Positions 1-5,349 of a stretch of 11,878 nt of DNA are shown here, piece by piece (position 1 is the stretch's first letter; each line of letters begins with the position of its first letter). Location: the NCBI GenBank assembly GCA_023380675.1, contig JAMCRS010000219.1, positions 1-11,878 of the forward strand. The letters run 5' to 3'. This DNA comes from Chloroflexota bacterium (GTDB lineage Bacteria; Chloroflexota; Anaerolineae; UBA4142). A model generated the notes under the pieces. That model did no database searches and was not told where the DNA came from. It saw only the letters and a program-made list of their open reading frames with translations. The position numbers were made by a program, and so were the translations under genes.

Positions 1-1374
1 GGGGAGCACGTCGACGGATACGTCGGCAACTTTACCGTCACGGTGCGCAAGAAACCGCGCTACGTGAATACCGAGGTTTGCAACGGCTGCGGCGTCTGCC
101 AGGAAAAGTGCCCTAAAAAAGTGGTCGACGAGATCTTTGAGGCCGGGCTGGCCTATCGCAAGGCGATCTTCACTCCGTTTCCCCAGGCCGTTCCCAAGTA
201 TCCGGTGATCGACCGAGAGAACTGCACCTATTTTGAAAAGGGGACCTGCAAAGCGTGCGTCAAGTTCTGCCCCACCGGCGCGATCGATTTCGATCAGAAG
301 GAAGAGCGCGTCGAGATCCAGGTCGGCAATGTCATACTTGCGACCGGCTACGACCTGTTCGATGCGCGTCGGATTCCACAGTACGGCTACAGTCGGCTGG
401 CGAACGTTTTTTCCAGCCTGGAATTCGAGCGCCTGTCGAATGCGGCCGGGCCCACTGGCGGCAAGATCGTCCTGCGCGATGGAGTGACCGCTCCCAAGTC
501 CGTAGGCATCGTCCACTGCGTGGGAAGCCGCGATCGCAGGTACAACAACTATTGCTCCGCGATCTGCTGCATGCAGAGCCTCAAATTCGCGCACATCGTC
601 GAAGAGCGGACCGGCGCGCAGGTGTACAACTTTTACATGGACATCCGAACGCCGGCCAAGGGGTACGACGAATTCTATCAGCGTCTGGTAGAAGAAGGGA
701 CGCAGTTCATCCGCGGCCGCGTGGCTCAGGTGACGGAGACCCCGCGGCTCCCGGAAGAAGAGGGCAAGCTCGTTGTGCAAGTGGAGGATACCCTGCTCGG
801 TAAGCAGCGCCGCATCCCGGTCGATATGGTCATTCTCTCCGCCGGGCTGGAGCCGCGCGAGGACGCCAAAGAAGTCGGCAAGCGGTTTGGCATTTCGTGC
901 AGCGCCGAGGGCTGGTTTATCGAGAAACATCCCAAGCTCGACCCGGTGGCGACCATGACGGAAGGAGTCCTGATCGCGGGCTGCGCGCAGGGGCCCAAGG
1001 ACATTCCGACGAGCGTCGCGCAAGGGGCGGCCGCGGCGGCGCGCGTGATCGGGCGCATCCACCAGAAAGAGATCGCGCTCGAGCCCGTTCGCGCGACGGT
1101 CAACCAGGACCAATGCTCCGGCTGCCGCATCTGCAACAACCTGTGCCCGTTTCACGCGATCCTTTACCACGCGGATCGCGCGGTCTCGGAGGTCAATCCG
1201 GCCCTTTGTCAGGGTTGCGGCACGTGCATCGCCGCCTGCCCGGCGAACGCCATCTCCGGCACCGGCTTTAGCACGCCGCAAATTCTGGCGCAGATCGAGG
1301 GACTGTTGATGATCCACACGAATGGTCATCCGGCATCTGCTGGCCAGCCGGCAGCGGCGTCAGTCCCGGCATGA
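1..1374 (+). CDS. hdrA: HdrA-like FAD/iron-sulfur electron-bifurcating subunit (5' end outside window)
   Basis: Partial gene: the frame is open from base 1 and the residues before the first possible start (GTG at 43) already read GEHVDGYVGNFTV, typical of the interior of HdrA, so the true start lies upstream. Numbering from that GTG codon, there is an inserted ferredoxin domain with C13/C16/C19/C23 and C61/C69/C72/C76. Next comes the HdrA-specific cysteine set C159/C171/C175/C176 (HCVGSRD...YCSAICCM). The second half of the FAD fold follows (VILATGYD; LIAGCAQGPKDIPTSVAQG). A C-terminal 2x[4Fe-4S] ferredoxin has C358/C361/C364/C368 and C389/C392/C395/C399. HdrA proteins are usually about 650 residues, so roughly 200, with the GxGxxG FAD motif, are missing upstream. 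From family knowledge, HdrA is the cytoplasmic flavin site that bifurcates electrons delivered through MvhD. The downstream mvhDGA genes support that role. The electron acceptor is not determinable here. Confidence 0.93.
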   Translation, partial: GEHVDGYVGNFTVTVRKKPRYVNTEVCNGCGVCQEKCPKKVVDEIFEAGLAYRKAIFTPFPQAVPKYPVIDRENCTYFEKGTCKACVKFCPTGAIDFDQKEERVEIQVGNVILATGYDLFDARRIPQYGYSRLANVFSSLEFERLSNAAGPTGGKIVLRDGVTAPKSVGIVHCVGSRDRRYNNYCSAICCMQSLKFAHIVEERTGAQVYNFYMDIRTPAKGYDEFYQRLVEEGTQFIRGRVAQVTETPRLPEEEGKLVVQVEDTLLGKQRRIPVDMVILSAGLEPREDAKEVGKRFGISCSAEGWFIEKHPKLDPVATMTEGVLIAGCAQGPKDIPTSVAQGAAAAARVIGRIHQKEIALEPVRATVNQDQCSGCRICNNLCPFHAILYHADRAVSEVNPALCQGCGTCIAACPANAISGTGFSTPQILAQIEGLLMIHTNGHPASAGQPAAASVPA

Positions 1375-1425
1375 ATGATCGCGTCTGCGGGCAAGGCCGC
1401 TTTCCAAAGCCTGCCGGCGCTCACT

Positions 1426-1511
1426 GGCGTCGAAGAGGCGCGGGGGCATCGCACCGAAAAAAGCGGGAACCGATCGCACCATCGGTTCCACCCCCGCGAC
1501 CTCTCGACGCC
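1426..1511. repeat. Long inverted repeat with nested hairpin in the hdrA-mvhD gap
   Basis: The 21-nt arms at 1426-1446 and 1491-1511 are complementary over 20 positions, with one single-base bulge on each side. Inside them a perfect 9-bp stem (GGAACCGAT 1466-1474 / ATCGGTTCC 1481-1489) closes a 6-base loop. The octamer ATCGCACC occurs twice, at 1448-1455 and 1473-1480. No convincing coding sequence covers the gap. It could be a small non-autonomous mobile or REP-like repeat, or a structured RNA that modulates mvhD expression or processing within the operon. The sequence shows the structure only; the function is unknown. Confidence 0.75.
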
Positions 1512-1560
1512 AAACCCCACAGTGGCCCTCCCCCTAACGGGGGAGGGAGTGGCGGGGTTT
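1512..1560. repeat. Second inverted repeat directly upstream of mvhD
   Basis: The outer arms AAACCCC (1512-1518) and GGGGTTT (1554-1560) enclose a perfect 9-bp stem, CCCTCCCCC (1526-1534) / GGGGGAGGG (1539-1547), with a TAAC loop. The element ends 6 bases before the mvhD Shine-Dalgarno GGAGG (1567-1571). C-rich/G-rich hairpins of this style are often dispersed intergenic repeats in high-GC genomes. There is no U-tract after the stem, so it does not look like an intrinsic terminator. It could protect the downstream mRNA from 3'-5' decay or uncouple mvhDGA expression from hdrA; that is inference. Confidence 0.7.
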
Positions 1561-1576
1561 CGATACGGAGGATGTC

Positions 1577-2047
1577 ATGACACAACCCTTTGAGCCCGTC
1601 ATCATCGGCTTTACGTGCAATTGGTGTAGCTATCGCGCGGCTGACATGGCCGGCATGTCGCGCATGAAATATCCGCCCAACGTTCGCCTGATCCGGCTCA
1701 TGTGTTCCGGCCGTCTCGATCCAACCTTCGTCTTCAAAGCGTTTGCAGAGGGAGCGGATGGAGTGCTGATCAGCGGGTGTCACCCCGGCGACTGTCACTA
1801 TTTGGAGCAGAACTACAAGGCGCAGAATCGGTATCTGCTCCTCCGTCGTACGCTTGCCTCCCTCGGCATCGAGCCTCAGCGCCTCAAGCTCACCTGGGCG
1901 AGCGCTTCGGAGGGTGCGCATTTTGCGCAAGAGGTGAGCAGCATGGTAGACGAGGTGCGCCAGCTGGGTCCGCTGGGGTGGCGCAGCGGGAACACGCCCG
2001 TCGGCATTCCGGTCGACACGCAGATCCTTCAGGAGGTAGCCGCATGA
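1577..2047 (+). CDS. mvhD: Hydrogenase iron-sulfur (delta) subunit, MvhD family
   Basis: The protein is 156 residues, near the usual 140-160 for MvhD/FlpD-type electron-transfer subunits. Recognisable family features are FTCNWCSYRAAD near the N-terminus (C14, C17), LMCSGRLDP (C43) and GCHPGDCHY (C68, C73), which together supply [2Fe-2S] cluster ligands. The ATG is set by GGAGG at 1567-1571, 5 bases upstream. In the known Mvh-Hdr complex this cytoplasmic subunit carries electrons from the hydrogenase to the FAD of HdrA. The neighbours on both sides are exactly those partners. In many organisms this domain is fused to HdrA; here it is a separate gene, 202 bases after hdrA. Its stop codon overlaps the mvhG start (ATGA), which indicates translational coupling. 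Confidence 0.93.
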   Translation: MTQPFEPVIIGFTCNWCSYRAADMAGMSRMKYPPNVRLIRLMCSGRLDPTFVFKAFAEGADGVLISGCHPGDCHYLEQNYKAQNRYLLLRRTLASLGIEPQRLKLTWASASEGAHFAQEVSSMVDEVRQLGPLGWRSGNTPVGIPVDTQILQEVAA

Positions 2048-3048
2048 GCGCTGAAGCGAAACCCAAGTTTGCCATGTATTGGGCGGCGGCGTGCGGCGGC
2101 TGCGAGATAGCCGTGCTGAACACGCACGAGAAGATCCTCGACGTGGACGCGAACTTCGACGTCGTCTTTTGGCCGGTCGCAATGGACGCCAAATACCAAG
2201 ATGTCGAGGCGATGCCGGACGAGTCGATAACGCTCACCCTCTTCAACGGCGCTGTCCGCAACGACGAAAACGAGCACGTCGCGCGGCTGCTCCGCAAGAA
2301 ATCAAAGATCATGGTCGCCTTCGGCGCGTGCGCGTGCGAGGGGGGCATCCCGGCGCTCGCCAACCTGTCCAGCCGGGGCGCGATCGTCGACACGGCGTTC
2401 CACACGCTCTCGACCGACGACGGCGGGCAGGCCCTTCCTCAAACGGAGTACGACGCGCCCGAAGGCACGCTGCACATTCCAAAGCTCTTTCCGGTCGTCA
2501 AGACGCTGGACCAGGTCGTGCCGGTCGACTACTACATGCCCGGCTGTCCGCCGGAATCGCATCAGATCGCCGCCGTCGTCGACCTCGTCATTCAGGCCCT
2601 GCAAGGCAAAGCGGAGCTCCCGCCCGCCGGCTCGACCATCGGCGCCGGCGCTTCCACCGTCTGCGACGAGTGCAAGCGCACGCGCGAAGAGAAACGGATC
2701 CGTCAATTCGTGCGCATCCAGGACATCCGGCCGGACCCCGCCAAATGCCTGCTCGAGCAAGGCGTGTTGTGCGCCGGCTCCGCCACTCGCAGTGGCTGCG
2801 CCGCCGCCTGCCCGTCCGCCGGCGCGCCGTGTATCGGCTGCTATGGCCCGGCCGCGGGCGTGATCGATTACGGCGCGCGCCTGTTGACCGCCGTTGCCTC
2901 CGTGATCGACGCGACCGACCCGAAGCAGGTCGAGCGGATCCTGGATGGGATCCCCGACCCGGCCGGCATGTTCTACCGCTTTAACTTGGCCGGTTCGTTG
3001 CTGCGCGCGGGGCGTACAGCCCATCAAGAAGGAAAAACAGAAGGTTAG
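2044..3048 (+). CDS. mvhG: [NiFe] hydrogenase small subunit, MvhG type (group 3, Hdr-linked)
   Basis: The protein is 334 residues. The ATG at 2044 overlaps the mvhD stop and has AGGAGG at 2031-2036. The proximal-cluster ligands are C17 and C20 (AACGGCE), C96 in the GACACEGG motif and C168 in PGCPPES. Eight further cysteines (C207, C210, C235, C243, C252, C256, C263, C266) fit two more [4Fe-4S] clusters, giving the three-cluster wire expected of a group 3 small subunit. C98, next to C96, is an extra cysteine. There is no Tat signal (no RRxFxK N-terminus), so the enzyme should be cytoplasmic, unlike uptake hydrogenases. It carries electrons from the Ni-Fe site in MvhA to MvhD. An in-frame ATG at 1702 was rejected because it would run through mvhD and lacks small-subunit sequence. 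Confidence 0.93.
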   Translation: MSAEAKPKFAMYWAAACGGCEIAVLNTHEKILDVDANFDVVFWPVAMDAKYQDVEAMPDESITLTLFNGAVRNDENEHVARLLRKKSKIMVAFGACACEGGIPALANLSSRGAIVDTAFHTLSTDDGGQALPQTEYDAPEGTLHIPKLFPVVKTLDQVVPVDYYMPGCPPESHQIAAVVDLVIQALQGKAELPPAGSTIGAGASTVCDECKRTREEKRIRQFVRIQDIRPDPAKCLLEQGVLCAGSATRSGCAAACPSAGAPCIGCYGPAAGVIDYGARLLTAVASVIDATDPKQVERILDGIPDPAGMFYRFNLAGSLLRAGRTAHQEGKTEG

Positions 3049-3062
3049 GGCCCAGGGCGCGC

Positions 3063-3080
3063 GAGACCCGGACCGGTCTC
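3063..3080 (+). other. Small hairpin in the mvhG-mvhA gap
   Basis: GAGACC (3063-3068) pairs perfectly with GGTCTC (3075-3080) around a 6-base loop, in the 79-base gap between the hydrogenase subunit genes. There is no T-tract, so it is not a terminator. It may adjust the relative expression of mvhG and mvhA, or have no role. The mvhA Shine-Dalgarno AGGAG lies at 3117-3121. Confidence 0.4.
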
Positions 3081-3127
3081 TCGGCCTCTCCGCGGGGCAT
3101 GCAGAAACCTTCCGATAGGAGAGCACT

Positions 3128-4597
3128 ATGCAGCGAATATCTATCGACCCGATTACGCGACTGGAAGGTCACGGCAAGATCGAGATATTTCTGAATGACG
3201 AGGGCGATGTCGCCAACACCTACTTTCAGATCCCGGAATTGCGCGGGTTCGAGCGCTTTTGCGTCGGGCGGCCGGTGGAAGAGATGCCGGTCCTGACCAA
3301 TCGGATCTGCGGCGTCTGCCCGGAGGCGCATCACATGGCGGCCGCCAAGGCGTGCGACGCGGTCTACCACGTCGACCCGCCCTCCGCGGCCAAGAAGCTG
3401 CGCGAGCTGCTCTACAGCGCGTTCTTCGTCACCGACCATGCCACTCACTTTTACGCGCTCGGCGGGCCGGATTTCGTGATGGGACCGGACGCGCCGGTCG
3501 CGGAGCGGAACATTCTCGGCGTGATTCACAAGGTAGGCCTCGAGATCGGCAGCCAGGTCATCCAGTGCCGCAAGTACGGTCACACCGTCGTCGAAATGAT
3601 CGGCGGCCGCAAGGTTCATCCCTGCACTTCGATCCCGGGAGGACTGACCAAGGGGATCACCGAGGAGCAGCGGCAGGAAATCGAGAAGATGGGCCGCTGG
3701 GCGGTGAACTTTGCGCAGTTTAGCCTCAAGCTCTTCGGCGATCTCGTACTGAAGGACTCGGCGTATCTTGCGCTGATCCTCGGGGACATTTACACCCATC
3801 ACACCTACTACATCGGCATGGTCGACGAGAACAACAAGGTGAATTTCTACGACGGGAAGGTCAGCGTCGTCGACCCGGACGGCAAGCGCATCGGCAAGTA
3901 CGCGCCCGGCGAATATCCCGATTGGATCGCCGAGCACGTCGAGCCGTGGACGTACCTGAAATTTCCATACCTTAAAAAGATCGGATGGAAGGGATTCGTC
4001 GACGGCAAAGACTCGGGTGTCTACGTGGCGACGCCGCTGTCCAGGTTGAACGCCGCCAACGGTATGGCTACGCCCCTGGCCCAACAGGAATACGAGCGGT
4101 TTTACAGCGCGTTGAGCGGCAAGCCGGTTCATCAGCGCCTGGCGACGCATTGGGCGCGCTTGATCGAACTGCTCTATGCCGCGGAACGCTGGGTGGAATT
4201 GGCGACCGACCCGGAGATCACCTCGGACGATTTCCGGACGCTGCCGGCCGCCAAGCCGACGGAAGGAGTGGGGATCGTCGAGGCGCCGCGCGGGACGCTG
4301 ACGCACCACTATTGGACGGACGAGCGTGGCATCGTCACCAAAGTCAATCTCATCGTCGGGACGACCAACAACTATGCTCCGATCAGCATGTCGGTGAAAA
4401 AGGCTGCGCAGAATTTCATCCGCAAGGGGACGGTGGTAACGGAGGGACTGCTCAATCGCGTGGAAATGGCGTTTCGGCTTTACGATCCCTGCTTCGGTTG
4501 CGCCACGCATACTCTGCCGGGTCAGATGCCGCTCCAAGTCACGGTCCGGGATGCAAGCGGCTGCGTGGTGCAGGTGCTCAGGCAGCACTGCGACTAG
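3128..4597 (+). CDS. mvhA: [NiFe] hydrogenase large (catalytic) subunit, MvhA type
   Basis: The protein is 489 residues and is the H2-activating subunit. The N-terminal signature RICGVCPEAHH supplies nickel ligands C61 and C64. The C-terminal signature DPCFGCATH supplies C455 and C458 and ends at H461. Both signatures are intact, so the Ni-Fe(CN)2CO site should form. The 28 residues after H461 are the expected precursor tail removed by a dedicated endopeptidase, whose gene follows 5 bases after the stop. The start is set by AGGAG at 3117-3121, 6 bases before ATG. Linkage to hdrA, mvhD and mvhG points to group 3c (heterodisulfide reductase-linked), a soluble cytoplasmic class. The subgroup is inferred from gene order and general resemblance rather than a phylogeny. 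Group 3b/3d large subunits share the motifs but not this neighbourhood. Confidence 0.95.
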   Translation: MQRISIDPITRLEGHGKIEIFLNDEGDVANTYFQIPELRGFERFCVGRPVEEMPVLTNRICGVCPEAHHMAAAKACDAVYHVDPPSAAKKLRELLYSAFFVTDHATHFYALGGPDFVMGPDAPVAERNILGVIHKVGLEIGSQVIQCRKYGHTVVEMIGGRKVHPCTSIPGGLTKGITEEQRQEIEKMGRWAVNFAQFSLKLFGDLVLKDSAYLALILGDIYTHHTYYIGMVDENNKVNFYDGKVSVVDPDGKRIGKYAPGEYPDWIAEHVEPWTYLKFPYLKKIGWKGFVDGKDSGVYVATPLSRLNAANGMATPLAQQEYERFYSALSGKPVHQRLATHWARLIELLYAAERWVELATDPEITSDDFRTLPAAKPTEGVGIVEAPRGTLTHHYWTDERGIVTKVNLIVGTTNNYAPISMSVKKAAQNFIRKGTVVTEGLLNRVEMAFRLYDPCFGCATHTLPGQMPLQVTVRDASGCVVQVLRQHCD

Positions 4598-4602
4598 AAC
4601 GA

Positions 4603-5073
4603 ATGAAGACGCTCGTCCTCGGTCTGGGCAATCCGCTTCTGGGCGACGACGGGGTCGGCTGGCGGGTGGTCGAACAAGTCGAACGGAAAGTGAATGACCC
4701 GCAGCTCGAAGTGGATTGCTCGTCGCTAGGCGGACTCGGGCTCATGGAACGGCTGGTCGGCTACGACCGCGCGGTGCTGGTCGACGCCGTGTGCACGGGA
4801 CGCGAGCCGCCGGGGTCTGTGCGCACGGTTCGGCTGCAAGACCTCGCCAATCCGGGTGCGGGCCATACGAGCTCCGCTCACGATGCATCGCTCCAAACCG
4901 CGCTCGAGCTCGGGCGCCGCACCGGCGCGCACCTGCCGGCGGATATCGCCGTGGTCGCGATCGAAGCAGAGAGAGTATACGAGTTTTCAGAGGCGTTGAC
5001 GCCGGCGGTTGAGGCGTCCGTGCCGCGGGCCGTCGAAGCCGTACTGGCTGAGCTTGGCTCTTCCGCCGTGTGA
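4603..5073 (+). CDS. Hydrogenase maturation endopeptidase (HyaD/HybD/HycI family)
   Basis: The protein is 156 residues, typical for the family. It opens with the diagnostic GLGNPLLGDDGVG. An acidic residue in the DDG segment, the Asp in VLVDAV and a His in GHTSSAHDASL occupy the places of the three nickel-sensing residues known in HybD (Glu16, Asp62, His93). These proteases check that Ni has been inserted and then cut the large-subunit precursor after the last His of DPCxxCxxH. The gene starts 5 bases after mvhA with only a weak ribosome site, so it is probably translated by coupling. Its obvious substrate is the MvhA tail after H461. No hyp accessory genes are present here, so those must lie elsewhere. 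Confidence 0.93.
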   Translation: MKTLVLGLGNPLLGDDGVGWRVVEQVERKVNDPQLEVDCSSLGGLGLMERLVGYDRAVLVDAVCTGREPPGSVRTVRLQDLANPGAGHTSSAHDASLQTALELGRRTGAHLPADIAVVAIEAERVYEFSEALTPAVEASVPRAVEAVLAELGSSAV

Positions 5074-5180
5074 GCGGTCGACTGCTTTCTCACGCCGGGT
5101 GCTGGCGCGAATCCGTTCGGCGCGTGAGATCTCCAACGAGGAATTGAATAAACACCTCAGCACAGGGGCTGTGCAAGGAC

Positions 5181-5220
5181 GAGGAGCCGGATTCCCTAAT
5201 CCGGTTCCTCGTTTCTTTAT
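5181..5220 (+). terminator. Intrinsic terminator of the hydrogenase operon
   Basis: A 13-bp stem (5181-5193 with 5198-5210, one G-U pair) closes a CCCT loop. It is followed by GTTTCTTTATTT, a T-rich tract on the + strand. A smaller hairpin, GCACAG/CTGTGC (5160-5174), precedes it. The minus strand has no T-tract on the other side, so it acts only on + strand transcripts, which suits its place about 110 bases after the protease gene. Confidence 0.85.
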
Positions 5221-5226
5221 TTGGTC

Positions 5227-5336
5227 CTTTGCGCGTTTGCGTTAGGCTGGGTTTTGCAAGTGCATCTTACACAAAGAGGTCAAGCCGCAAAGATAGGAAC
5301 AGCCTCCTCTTTGCGTTCTTTGCGCCTTTGCGTGAG
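5227..5336. repeat. TTTGCG-rich intergenic repeat
   Basis: Two 19-base copies, CTTTGCGCGTTTGCGTTAG at 5227-5245 and CTTTGCGCCTTTGCGTGAG at 5318-5336, match at 17 of 19 positions. The second copy is preceded by another CTTTGCGTT unit. Between them are complementary pieces: CAAAGAGG 5272-5279 with CCTCTTTG 5306-5313, and CGCAAAGA 5286-5293 with TCTTTGCG 5308-5315. These can form alternative hairpins. The block occupies the convergent gap between the hydrogenase operon and mgtA and might serve as the mgtA 3' end, but it has no clear T-tract on the minus strand. I recall similar TTTGCG repeats as dispersed intergenic elements in diverse bacteria; this was not searched. Confidence 0.6.
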
Positions 5337-5349
5337 ACGAATGCCTTAC

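Noticed and set aside
43..45. GTG at 43 as the hdrA start
   Set aside because: The frame upstream to base 1 encodes HdrA-like residues (DGYVGNF) and the N-terminal FAD-binding half would be missing; the gene simply runs off the window.
1512..1560. Intrinsic terminator between hdrA and mvhD
   Set aside because: The stem is strong but is followed by CGATACGGAGG, not a T-tract, and the genes on both sides belong to one complex.
1421..2182. Open frames across the hdrA-mvhD gap on both strands
   Set aside because: Their codons run through the inverted repeats and into mvhD or mvhG, with no recognisable protein sequence.
2981..4588. Long open frame on the minus strand opposite mvhA (535 codons)
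   Set aside because: It is the antisense shadow of a well-supported catalytic subunit. Its composition is Arg/His/Asp/Val rich with no recognisable domain, as expected in high-GC DNA.
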